In this document: positions 1 through 7,919 of the stretch, piece by piece | Position numbering within the stretch: position 1 is the first letter of the stretch | How the letters are laid out: the number at the start of each line of letters is the position of its first letter | Source: JACMLD01 sp039916305 | GTDB taxonomy: Bacteria > Bacteroidota > Bacteroidia > Chitinophagales > Chitinophagaceae | NCBI GenBank assembly: GCA_039916305.1 | Contig: JBDSLR010000040.1 | Location: 1 to 64,000, forward strand | Direction: 5' to 3' | DNA length: 64,000 nt | Made by a program: the position numbers and the translations under genes | The notes under the pieces: generated by a model | Databases searched by the model: none | The model's input: the letters and a program-made list of their open reading frames with translations, nothing else | What the model was told of the DNA's origin: nothing

Positions 1-1
1 A

Positions 2-109
2 AATAATTTATTAAGGGCAAAATTAGAATACAGCATCAATCATTTTGATTATGTTTTTAAAATGAAAGTGCTGGAATTTTATAAAGGGCAGGGCATTAAA
101 TTACAATAA
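2..109 (+). CDS. TolC family outer membrane efflux protein, C-terminal end (partial)
   Basis: The first in-frame 35 codons of the window run to a TAA at 107-109. The residues (AKLEYSINHFDYVFKMKVLE, then FYKGQGIKLQ) resemble the C-terminal end of Bacteroidota TolC-family proteins, where a last helix is followed by a short tail. The gene begins before the window. It ends 56 bases before an HlyD/MacA-type adaptor gene on the same strand, the usual order for a tripartite efflux operon. What is seen is the tail only; the family call rests on similarity of this tail and on the neighbour, so it is an inference. Confidence 0.6.
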   Translation, partial: NNLLRAKLEYSINHFDYVFKMKVLEFYKGQGIKLQ

Positions 110-165
110 GGCCACGGTACACATTACAACAATAAAAACCACCTACACAACCGAAACTTTTTGAA

Positions 166-1539
166 ATGAGTAAGAAATTAATCTGGATACTTGTAAGCGT
201 TGCACTATTGATAGTATTATTGGTAGTGGCGCAAAAAAAAGGTGCTTTTGGTAAAGATGAAGGCACTAAAGTAACTGCTGAAAAAGTGCAGCGGCGTACC
301 ATTATTGAAACCGTTACAGCCAGTGGTAAAATATATCCCGAGATAGAAGTAAAAGTTAGCCCCGACATTTCAGGCGAAATAACTGAGTTAACAGTAGCCG
401 AGGGCGATAGTGTACGCAAAGGCCAGATACTTGCCAGGATCTATGCCGATATCTATGCAACGCAGCGTGACCAGGCTTCTGCCGGCGTAAGCCAGCAACA
501 GGCGGTGGTTTCTAATAGTACTGCACAGCTGGATGCCCTGAAGGCGGCCATGGACCTATCTGAAAAAACCTATAACCGCCAGAAACAACTGGCGTCAGAT
601 AAAGTAATTTCAAAAGCTGAATTTGAGCAGGCAGAAAGTTCTTTTCTTACCACCAAGGCCAATTATAATGCAGCCGTACAGGGTATTAAAGGCGGACAGG
701 CTGGTGTGCAAAATGCGCAGGCCAATCTTACCAAGGCAAACAAAGATTTGGGACGTACCATTATTACGGCGCCTATGTCGGGCGTTATTTCTCTGCTGAG
801 TGTTAAAAAAGGCGAGCGTGTGGCAGGTAATAGTTTTAATGTGGGTACAGAAATGATGCGTGTTGCAGACATGAGCAAAATTGAAATAAGGGTAGATGTG
901 GGCGAGAATGATATACCAAAAGTTCACCTGGGCGATTCTGCGCTGATTGAAGTGGATGCATACAACAAAAGAAAATTCAAGGGTATTGTTACGCAGATAG
1001 CGAGCAGCAATAAGGGCGCCGCCTCGCAATCCGTTTCTTCTACTTCTACTGATGTTACCAATTATGAAGTGCGGATACGCATTCTGCCCGAATCTTACAG
1101 TGATTTGCTGGACCCTGCCAAGCCAAAAAGCTTTCCTTTCCGGCCGGGTATGAGCGCAAGCGCAGACATACAAACCAAACGCCACCAGGATAAATGGTCA
1201 GTACCCATTAACGCCGTCACCACAAGAGAAAAAGGAACGGATAAAGTAGTAGCTGGTAAAGACCCTGCCGCCCCCGCAGACGATAATAATAACCCGGATC
1301 AGAAGGCAACCAATACAGATCTTGATGAAGTGGTATTTGTGTTGCAGGCAGACAAAAAAGTAAAAAAAGTTGTTGTTAAAACAGACATCCAGGATATTAA
1401 TAATATTGAAATCACCAATGGGTTGAAGGAAGGGGATATGGTCATTACCGGCCCTTATGGCACCGTAAGTAAAATATTGAAAGACGGCATGGTGGTAAAT
1501 GTGGTGGAAAAGGACAAGCTGTTTGAGGTTAAGAAATAG
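166..1539 (+). CDS. HlyD/MacA-type periplasmic adaptor subunit of an efflux pump
   Basis: This 457-residue protein looks like a membrane fusion protein that bridges an inner-membrane transporter and a TolC channel. One membrane segment lies at residues 5-22. A biotinyl-lipoyl-like half follows (about 55-90, with KVSPDISGEI and VRKGQILARI), then a long alanine/glutamine-rich coiled coil (about 100-200), the second lipoyl half (TIITAPMSGVISLLSVKKGE) and beta-barrel and membrane-proximal domains. A polar linker rich in Asp, Asn and Pro sits near residues 363-383. The ATG at 166 is the natural start, because it places the membrane helix at the N-terminus. The TolC-like gene is just upstream. The next gene is gpsA, so the MacB-type permease expected in such operons is not here. 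The substrate cannot be told. Confidence 0.88.
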   Translation: MSKKLIWILVSVALLIVLLVVAQKKGAFGKDEGTKVTAEKVQRRTIIETVTASGKIYPEIEVKVSPDISGEITELTVAEGDSVRKGQILARIYADIYATQRDQASAGVSQQQAVVSNSTAQLDALKAAMDLSEKTYNRQKQLASDKVISKAEFEQAESSFLTTKANYNAAVQGIKGGQAGVQNAQANLTKANKDLGRTIITAPMSGVISLLSVKKGERVAGNSFNVGTEMMRVADMSKIEIRVDVGENDIPKVHLGDSALIEVDAYNKRKFKGIVTQIASSNKGAASQSVSSTSTDVTNYEVRIRILPESYSDLLDPAKPKSFPFRPGMSASADIQTKRHQDKWSVPINAVTTREKGTDKVVAGKDPAAPADDNNNPDQKATNTDLDEVVFVLQADKKVKKVVVKTDIQDINNIEITNGLKEGDMVITGPYGTVSKILKDGMVVNVVEKDKLFEVKK

Positions 1540-1550
1540 GCCGCAATGGC

Positions 1551-1637
1551 TGCTGATTGCGGGATTTTGAGATATTTTGAGTGTTAACCATTCAGCCCGC
1601 TTTGGAAATCTCAGAATCTCAAAATTCCGATATCTCT
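1551..1637. repeat. Intergenic imperfect inverted repeat, copy A (GATTTTGAGAT family)
   Basis: Between the adaptor gene and gpsA, GATTTTGAGATATTTTGAG (1563-1581) faces CTCAGAATCTCAAAATTCC (1610-1628), whose complement is GGAATTTTGAGATTCTGAG. The two arms can pair into a hairpin. The same words recur at 25085-25165 and 31858-31955, so this is one copy of a dispersed family. Confidence 0.55.
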
Positions 1638-1650
1638 AAATGGCTTTATT

Positions 1651-2691
1651 ATGTTTCGATTTGGTGTTATAGGCGGTGGCAGCTGGGCTACAGCGCTGGT
1701 AAAAATTCTTACCGACAATAAGTTGCCTGTCAACTGGTGGGTAAGGAGCGAAACGATTATGCAGCATATCCAGCAGCGGCACCATAACCCCAATTACCTC
1801 AGTTCGGTTTATTTTGATACCAGCCTGCTTAGTATCAGTACAGACATCACGCAGATTATTGCAGACAGTGAATGCATTATCATCGCCATGCCTTCAGCTT
1901 ATGTAAGCAACGCTTTTAAAGATTTACCCGCAACGGCATTCCAGCATAAAAAAGTTATTTCTGCCGTAAAGGGCATTTTACCCGAAGAAAATTTGTTGCT
2001 GAATGATTACCTGAAACAATATTTTGATTTTCCGCTGACTGATTATTTTACCGTGATGGGTCCCTGCCATGCAGAAGAAGTGGCAGCAGAAAAATTATCA
2101 TACCTCACTTTTTCAGGAACCGATGAGCACAAGTTACCCCAGCTGGCTGGTTGTTTTAAAACCTATTACCTTAATACCGTTATCAATCATGATGTATATG
2201 GTGTGCAGTATGCCGCCATCCTTAAAAATATCTATGCGCTTGGCGCCGGCATTGCCCACGGACTTGAGTACGGCGATAATTTTTTGAGCGTATTGATTGC
2301 CAATTGCGCTGATGAAATGGCCGGGTTTTTAAGAAAGTCAGGCATTCGTAACGTAGAAGTGGGCGTGCATGAAGATGAGGGCGATTTACTTCATAAAAAA
2401 ACCGCCAACTATGCGGCGTCCGTTTACCTGGGCGATTTGCTGGTAACCTGTTACTCACTTTATAGCCGCAACCGCACTTTTGGCAATATGATTGGCAAAG
2501 GCTACGCTGTTAAAACTGCGCTGCTGGAAATGAATATGGTGGCCGAAGGATATAATGCCAGCAAATGCATTTATATCAATAATAAAGAAGTGGGTGCCAC
2601 CATGCCCATTGCCGGCACCATTTACAGTATTTTATGGGAAGGCTTGCACCCCAAAGCAGGTTTTGCCGTGATTGAAGAAAGCCTGATCTGA
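1651..2691 (+). CDS. gpsA: NAD(P)H-dependent glycerol-3-phosphate dehydrogenase
   Basis: The enzyme reduces dihydroxyacetone phosphate to sn-glycerol 3-phosphate, the backbone of membrane phospholipids, in the cytosol. The 346 residues open with the Rossmann motif GVIGGGSWATALVKIL and contain the family blocks VISAVKGIL, VMGPCHAEEVA and the substrate-domain segment AAILKNIYALGAGIAHGLEYG, where the lysine is the expected catalytic residue. The length matches the family. It starts at ATG 1651 after a gap holding an inverted repeat, so it is probably transcribed apart from the efflux genes. It converges with hemW across a 67-base gap in which no clear terminator hairpin is visible. Confidence 0.95.
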   Translation: MFRFGVIGGGSWATALVKILTDNKLPVNWWVRSETIMQHIQQRHHNPNYLSSVYFDTSLLSISTDITQIIADSECIIIAMPSAYVSNAFKDLPATAFQHKKVISAVKGILPEENLLLNDYLKQYFDFPLTDYFTVMGPCHAEEVAAEKLSYLTFSGTDEHKLPQLAGCFKTYYLNTVINHDVYGVQYAAILKNIYALGAGIAHGLEYGDNFLSVLIANCADEMAGFLRKSGIRNVEVGVHEDEGDLLHKKTANYAASVYLGDLLVTCYSLYSRNRTFGNMIGKGYAVKTALLEMNMVAEGYNASKCIYINNKEVGATMPIAGTIYSILWEGLHPKAGFAVIEESLI

Positions 2692-2758
2692 TCCTTTTCT
2701 GCAGCTTTTACCAGCGCTACGCTTATTTATTCCTAATACTGTCTGCTGCCGTGTATGG

Positions 2759-3886
2759 TTACACGAAAAATAAATCAGCTGCAATGCCATCCGCAAACAA
2801 TTTTCCTTCTCTTGTCAGCTGCAGCAAGCTGCCATTCAGCAAAAGTTTTTCGCCTGTAATATATTTTTGACTGTTTTGCTGTATTTGCCGGCTGGCTTTT
2901 TCCCCGAAGTTTTTTTGTGCATGCTGTAAGTCCAGTCCCTCTTTGGTGCGTAAGGAAGTCATAATATATTCATTCAGGCGTTGGGTTTCAGTTAGTTTTT
3001 CTTCTTCAAAGGGCAAGTTGTCTTTTGCAAGCGATTGGATATAAAGGGCATTATTGGCAACATTCCAGCGGCGCCCGGTTCCATCAAAGGAATGGGCAGA
3101 CGGCCCCAGCCCCAGGTATTTTTGCCCGCCCCAATAAGAGGAGTTGTGCCTGCTATGATAGCCCGGTTTGGCAAAGTTTGAAATCTCGTAATGCTCATAG
3201 CCCGCCTGCTGCAGCCATTCCATCAGCAAAAGAAAATGGCGGGCCTGTTTTTCTGCGTCTACGTCTTCTTTTTTCTGCAGGGCGATCATTTTTTGCAGTG
3301 CTGTTCCGGGTTCTACCGTTAAGGCATAGCAGGAAAGGTGGGGGATGCCCAGCCCAAGCGCAATGGCCACATTTTCCTGCCATTTTTCATCGGTAAGTCC
3401 GGGAGTTCCATAAATAAGATCAATAGACAGGTTATAAAAGCCGGCTTCCTGGGCCAGCACTATACAGTTTCTGGCCTGGATGGCATTGTGTGCACGGTTC
3501 ATCCATAAAAGATCGTCTTCAAAAAAAGATTGTATGCCAATGCTAAGGCGATTGATGCCAATGGCGCTCCAGCTGGCCAGGCGTTCAGCAGTAATGTCAT
3601 CCGGGTTGGCCTCCAGCGTAATTTCTGCCTGCGGCGAGAAGGTAAAGCAGGCTGCCAGCTGGCTGACAATCTGCTGCAGGTCTTCTTTTTCCAGTAAAGA
3701 AGGGGTGCCTCCGCCAAAATACAGGCTGCTGATTTCTTCCTGCTGCAGATAATTTTTTTGCAGGTCTATCTCTTTCAATAAAGCCGGTATAAAATCGTTT
3801 ACAGTGCTGAGCGAAACAGAGAAATGAAAATTGCAGTAATGGCAGGCTTTTTTACAATACGGGATATGAACATAAATGCCTGCCAT
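2759..3886 (-). CDS. hemW: HemW-like radical SAM protein (haem chaperone, formerly coproporphyrinogen III oxidase-like)
   Basis: The protein is 375 residues when started at the ATG at 3886 (MAGIYVHIPY); a longer frame reaching 4006 would overlap the divergent gene and adds unconserved residues. The radical SAM cysteines are C11, C15 and C18 in YCKKACHYCNF, followed by the SAM-binding glycine motif YFGGGTPSLL and by EANPDD. A HemW C-terminal domain follows (GPSAHSF, then RLNEYIMTSLRTKEGL). HemW proteins bind haem and pass it to respiratory enzymes; this family is often misnamed oxygen-independent HemN. It is transcribed divergently from the BamA/TamA-like gene, with 38 bases between the start codons. 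Confidence 0.9.
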   Translation of the reverse strand: MAGIYVHIPYCKKACHYCNFHFSVSLSTVNDFIPALLKEIDLQKNYLQQEEISSLYFGGGTPSLLEKEDLQQIVSQLAACFTFSPQAEITLEANPDDITAERLASWSAIGINRLSIGIQSFFEDDLLWMNRAHNAIQARNCIVLAQEAGFYNLSIDLIYGTPGLTDEKWQENVAIALGLGIPHLSCYALTVEPGTALQKMIALQKKEDVDAEKQARHFLLLMEWLQQAGYEHYEISNFAKPGYHSRHNSSYWGGQKYLGLGPSAHSFDGTGRRWNVANNALYIQSLAKDNLPFEEEKLTETQRLNEYIMTSLRTKEGLDLQHAQKNFGEKASRQIQQNSQKYITGEKLLLNGSLLQLTREGKLFADGIAADLFFV

Positions 3887-3924
3887 AAAAATTGTTTTCG
3901 GAAATTGCAGCGTAATAAATCTAC

Positions 3925-5739
3925 ATGCCAAAGGTAAGCGGATATAGCCTGGGAAAGTGGATGCTTGGCACATGGATGCTGACCATCGCCGCTGCGGCAT
4001 CGGCACAATACCAGTTAAAAATTATTCCTGTAGACAAAGACACCGCTTTTATTACAAAGACGCTTGGTTTGCAACAGGATTTTGCCAGTCGCCTGCTGTG
4101 CACAGAATATATTTATAACCTGCCCGCCAGCCTGCAGGCCAAAGGTTATCCCGCGGCATCTATAGACAGTGTTGCGTATGATTCAAGCTCGGCTACCATC
4201 AAACTGTATACCGGCGAAACCTATAAACTTGCTTACATTAATACCAGCAACATCAATAAAAGAGAACTGGAACAAGCGGGCTGGAATGAGAAAAGCGTCC
4301 TGAACAAACCGCTTGATATGGTCCGTGTGCAACAACTTAAAGAAAGCCTGCTGGCCTACTATGAAGAAACCGGTTACCCATTTGCGAAAATTCAATTAGA
4401 CAGCCTCCGCTTTAACAATGAGCAAATCTCCGCCAGCCTTATAACAGATAAGGGCCCCCGGTATAAAATAGACAGTATACGCATCAATGGCGCCGCGCGC
4501 ATCAACAATGTTTTTTTGCAGCGCTACCTGGACATTAAAGAGGGCAGTTATTACCAGAAAAGTAAAATGCAGAATATCAATAAACGCCTGCTGGAGCTTC
4601 CGTATATAGTGCAAAAACAGCCTTGGGATATGACGATGCTGGGTACGGGTTCTATACTCAACCTCTACCTGTTGCCTAAGAAGAGCAGCCAGATAAATAT
4701 ACTGGTGGGATTTTTACCGGCCAATCAGACCAGCAACAACAGCTATGAGCAGGTACGCACCAAACTGCTTTTTACCGGCGAGGCCACCATTAATCTTAAG
4801 AATGCACTGGGCAATGGAGAATTAATTGGTCTCGACTGGCAGCAGATCCAGCAAAAATCGCCCAAACTGAACCTGCAATACCAGCAACCCTATTTATTTG
4901 GTTCCCCCTTTGGCATTGTTACTTCCTTTGATTTGTTTAAAAAAGATTCTTCGTATTTAAATATTAATTTCCTGGCCGGGGTGCAGTATGCTTTATCCGC
5001 CAGCAAGACAGGTAAAATATTTATCCAGGTCCTTGGCTCTAACCTGTTGAATGTAGACACGCTGTCTATAAAAGCCAGCAGGAAACTGCCCAATGCCATT
5101 GATGTAAGCACGGTTAATATTGGAGTTGATTACGAGATCAATAAAACCAATTACCGGCTTAACCCCAGGCGGGGTTATGAAGCGAGGTTATCGGGTACCG
5201 CCGGCACCCGCAACGTAAAGAAAAATAATGTGATTGTAAAGCTGGCCGATCCTGATTTTGCCTATGCAGCTTTGTATGATACCATTAAGCTTAAAAGCTA
5301 CCAGTTTAGCATAAAAGCGATGCTGGCGAAATATTTTCCTTTGGGCCGGCAGTCAGCCCTTAAAGCGGCGTTTACCGGTGCATGGCTGCAAAGCCCAAAC
5401 ATTTTCCGCAATGAACTTTTCCAGATTGGCGGATATAAAATACTCCGCGGCTTTGATGAAGAAAGCATCTTTGCGTCTCAATACGCTGTTACCACTGCTG
5501 AATACCGTTACCTTGTGGGGCTTAACTCGTACTTTTTTGTTTTTGCTGATGCCGGCTGGGCGCAGAATAAAAGTGTAAGCACACAAACCAGTAACAATTT
5601 TATAGGTGCCGGCCTCGGTATGGCATTTGAAACCAAAGCAGGAATTTTTAATATTTCCTACGCAAGTGGAAAAAGAAATGATGCAAAATTTGACTTACGG
5701 CAATCTAAAATTCATATTGGCTATGTAAATTATTTCTGA
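3925..5739 (+). CDS. BamA/TamA-like outer membrane protein with POTRA domain (surface antigen D15 family)
   Basis: This is a 604-residue exported protein. A signal peptide ending at AAAASAQ (about residue 28) is followed by POTRA-like alpha/beta repeats to about residue 200 (for example YEETGYPFAKIQLDSLRF and GPRYKIDSIRING). The C-terminal half is a 16-strand-type Omp85 barrel containing GGYKILRGFDEESIFASQY, the motif expected near the inward-folded L6 loop, and it ends in a terminal aromatic residue (YVNYF). Omp85 proteins insert or export other proteins at the outer membrane. Having fewer POTRA units than BamA, this is probably a TamA-like or accessory member rather than BamA itself. The ATG at 3925 gives a good signal peptide. 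Confidence 0.87.
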   Translation: MPKVSGYSLGKWMLGTWMLTIAAAASAQYQLKIIPVDKDTAFITKTLGLQQDFASRLLCTEYIYNLPASLQAKGYPAASIDSVAYDSSSATIKLYTGETYKLAYINTSNINKRELEQAGWNEKSVLNKPLDMVRVQQLKESLLAYYEETGYPFAKIQLDSLRFNNEQISASLITDKGPRYKIDSIRINGAARINNVFLQRYLDIKEGSYYQKSKMQNINKRLLELPYIVQKQPWDMTMLGTGSILNLYLLPKKSSQINILVGFLPANQTSNNSYEQVRTKLLFTGEATINLKNALGNGELIGLDWQQIQQKSPKLNLQYQQPYLFGSPFGIVTSFDLFKKDSSYLNINFLAGVQYALSASKTGKIFIQVLGSNLLNVDTLSIKASRKLPNAIDVSTVNIGVDYEINKTNYRLNPRRGYEARLSGTAGTRNVKKNNVIVKLADPDFAYAALYDTIKLKSYQFSIKAMLAKYFPLGRQSALKAAFTGAWLQSPNIFRNELFQIGGYKILRGFDEESIFASQYAVTTAEYRYLVGLNSYFFVFADAGWAQNKSVSTQTSNNFIGAGLGMAFETKAGIFNISYASGKRNDAKFDLRQSKIHIGYVNYF

Positions 5740-5788
5740 TTTTTACCACTGAATACCATTCGCCGGATTATTCATGCGCACGCTTAAT

Positions 5789-5796
5789 TATTTTTG
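5789..5796 (+). promoter_or_regulatory. Possible Bacteroidota -7 box (TATTTTTG) upstream of the DUF4271 gene
   Basis: TATTTTTG matches the TAnnTTTG consensus and lies 17 bases before the GTG start at 5814. No TTTG is seen at the matching -33 position, so this rests on the -7 box alone. Confidence 0.35.
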
Positions 5797-5813
5797 CACC
5801 GTAACCAGTATTT

Positions 5814-6785
5814 GTGAAGTACACTGTATATTTTTTGTTTTTGTTTTTTGCAGCAGTAGCGGCGGCCCAGGTACCGCCCAGGGATACGGTTATTGCGCAA
5901 CAAAGACCACCGCTGATAAAGACAGCCCGCCCCGCAGGTGTAAGAACGGACAGCATTGGCTTGAAAGCACAAGGTCCGGTTGCCATTGCCCCTGCTGTTG
6001 ACACCATGCCGGTGCTGCAGCCTGCAGGTCCTTTTGTGGCTGGCACTGGCCGTCTCTCCTATAAGGCGGTCTTAAAAATCAATCCTTATTTTAATTTCTT
6101 TGTGCCGCCACAGAACCTGGTGGCAGATGAGCGGTCACCTGCCGGCCAGGAAGCACTTTTTTATATATTGGCTGGCCTGCTTTTTTTCTTTGCGCTCGTG
6201 AAGCTGCTTTTTAATAAGTACGTCAGCAACCTGCTTGGCCTGGTATTCAGGGGCTCGCTCCGGCAAAAACAGATCCGGGAACAATTACTTCAGACGCCGT
6301 TGCCTTCCCTGTTTTTAAATATATTTTTTGTGATTGTGGCCGGACTGTATATTTTTTTCCTGCTGCAGCATTATAACACTGCGCCAGTGAATGGTTTCTG
6401 GCTCTTATTACTGTATTGTATAGTTGCGGTTGGGCTGGTATACCTGGTTAAATTCCTCATATTGAAATTCACCGGGTGGATTTTTAATATCCGGGATGCG
6501 GCTGATACTTATATATTCATTGTGTTCCTGGTTAATAAATTGCTGGCTATTTTCTTGTTGCCCCTGCTGATTGTGATGTCGTTTTCCATGGCCTCCTGGG
6601 CCAATGTATTACTCACGCTTTCTTACGTAATGATAGGGGCATTTTTTACCTACCGTTATATAGTATCGTTTGCGCCTGTAAGAAGGGAAGTTAAAGTTAG
6701 CCAGTTTCACTTTTTTATGTACCTTTGCGCCTTCGAGATAATACCCCTGTTGCTCATTTACAAAGTATTATTGCGTTTTTTCTAG
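5814..6785 (+). CDS. DUF4271 domain integral membrane protein
   Basis: The 323-residue protein has an N-terminal signal-like segment (MKYTVYFLFLFFAAVAAAQ), a proline-rich linker and then about seven or eight hydrophobic helices from residue 115 to the end. It fits DUF4271, a Bacteroidota-restricted membrane family with no established function. The start is a GTG at 5814: no in-frame ATG precedes the signal sequence, and the first internal Met is too late (about residue 64). It lies 38 bases upstream of hemD on the same strand, an arrangement I recall as recurrent in Bacteroidota, which suggests an operon. Whether it has any role in haem metabolism is unknown. Confidence 0.85.
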   Translation: MKYTVYFLFLFFAAVAAAQVPPRDTVIAQQRPPLIKTARPAGVRTDSIGLKAQGPVAIAPAVDTMPVLQPAGPFVAGTGRLSYKAVLKINPYFNFFVPPQNLVADERSPAGQEALFYILAGLLFFFALVKLLFNKYVSNLLGLVFRGSLRQKQIREQLLQTPLPSLFLNIFFVIVAGLYIFFLLQHYNTAPVNGFWLLLLYCIVAVGLVYLVKFLILKFTGWIFNIRDAADTYIFIVFLVNKLLAIFLLPLLIVMSFSMASWANVLLTLSYVMIGAFFTYRYIVSFAPVRREVKVSQFHFFMYLCAFEIIPLLLIYKVLLRFF

Positions 6786-6823
6786 GTACTCATTCTAAAT
6801 TGCGAAACCATATCCAGTAAGAA

Positions 6824-7618
6824 ATGGTAAAGAACGGTGAAAGAAATACGGTCCCGGCTGTAAAAAAAGTTAAAAAAGTCCTGATTACCCAGCCCAAACC
6901 GGAAACGGATAAGTCTCCGTATTACGAACTGGCCAGAAAATACAGCATCGAATTGTCTTTTCATCCGTTTATCCGGCTGGAAGGAATCCCACCAAAAGAA
7001 TTCCGCAAGCAAAAGATTGACATCGCTAATTACTCGGCAGTTATTTTTACAAGCCGTAATGCTATTGATCATTTTTTCCGCACCTGCGAAGAAATGAAAG
7101 TCAATATTTCACAGGATACCAAATACTTCTGCATTACAGAAGCCGTTGCCCTTTACCTGCAGAAATTTATTCTTTACCGCAAACGCAAAGTTTTTTACGG
7201 AGCAGACAGCACCAACAAGAGCATGTTTGACGTAATCAATAAGCATAAAGAAAATGAAAAGTTTCTTTACCCTGTTTCTGAAAACCAGCAGGACAATGAA
7301 ATAGTAGGTTGGTTAAAACAGCACAATTGCGAATACGCCACTCCATACATGTACCGTACCATCAGCGCAGATGTGAAAGAAGTGCTGGGACTGCAGGAGT
7401 TTGATGTAATATGTTTTTTTACGCCCAGCGGTGTCAGAAGCCTTTTTGACAACTGCCCCCGGTTTAAACAAAACGGTACTAAAATTGGCGCTTTTGGCAG
7501 CAATACGTCGAGGGCCGTGGAGGAAGCAGGTTTATTGCTGGATATAAAAGCCCCGCAACCGCAAACCCCTTCTATGGTGGCCGCCCTGGATAAATACCTT
7601 GCCAGCTTAAACCAATAA
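6824..7618 (+). CDS. hemD: Uroporphyrinogen-III synthase
   Basis: HemD closes and isomerises hydroxymethylbilane to uroporphyrinogen III in tetrapyrrole synthesis. The 264-residue protein has the two-lobe HemD pattern: lobe one begins VKKVLITQPKPETDKSPYY and contains YSAVIFTSRNAIDHFF; lobe two contains VICFFTPSGVRSLFDN and IGAFGSNTSRAVEEAG. Sequence conservation in HemD is low, but the SRNAIDHF and FTPSGVRS blocks are characteristic. A basic N-terminal extension of about 17 residues precedes the first strand. It follows the DUF4271 gene closely. The other haem synthesis genes are not in this window. Confidence 0.9.
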   Translation: MVKNGERNTVPAVKKVKKVLITQPKPETDKSPYYELARKYSIELSFHPFIRLEGIPPKEFRKQKIDIANYSAVIFTSRNAIDHFFRTCEEMKVNISQDTKYFCITEAVALYLQKFILYRKRKVFYGADSTNKSMFDVINKHKENEKFLYPVSENQQDNEIVGWLKQHNCEYATPYMYRTISADVKEVLGLQEFDVICFFTPSGVRSLFDNCPRFKQNGTKIGAFGSNTSRAVEEAGLLLDIKAPQPQTPSMVAALDKYLASLNQ

Positions 7619-7919
7619 TACGGCATAAAATACTGCACCTCTTTCTTGATTTTACGATGAAACGGATTGCGTAAGCGTTTAATACACTTCCTTAGGTATC
7701 GGTACTTATGAGTTATGAGGCTTCATTTTACGCCTTTACGATATCTGCGCAAAAAAGACTGCTACCGATTCAATCGCGCTGTCATTCATCTGCGTAAATA
7801 AAGAAATCCGCATTCTATTTTTCCATCTTTTTAATCGCCGCGCAATACAGGCTAATCCTGGTATTTGCTGCGCGAAATATTATCATCAGCCATCCCGAAA
7901 TCATTAAATTCCGCGTTCA
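7619..7919. other. Intergenic gap of about 300 bases with no recognisable feature
   Basis: Between hemD and the YyaL-type gene I see no convincing coding frame, terminator hairpin with a T run, or consensus promoter. Confidence 0.6.

Noticed and set aside
3887..4006. In-frame upstream extension of HemW
   Set aside because: It overlaps the divergent BamA/TamA-like gene and places 40 unrelated residues before the radical SAM start.
6719..6726. TACCTTTG as an internal promoter for hemD
   Set aside because: It lies inside the DUF4271 coding sequence, about 100 bases before hemD, with no visible -33 element.
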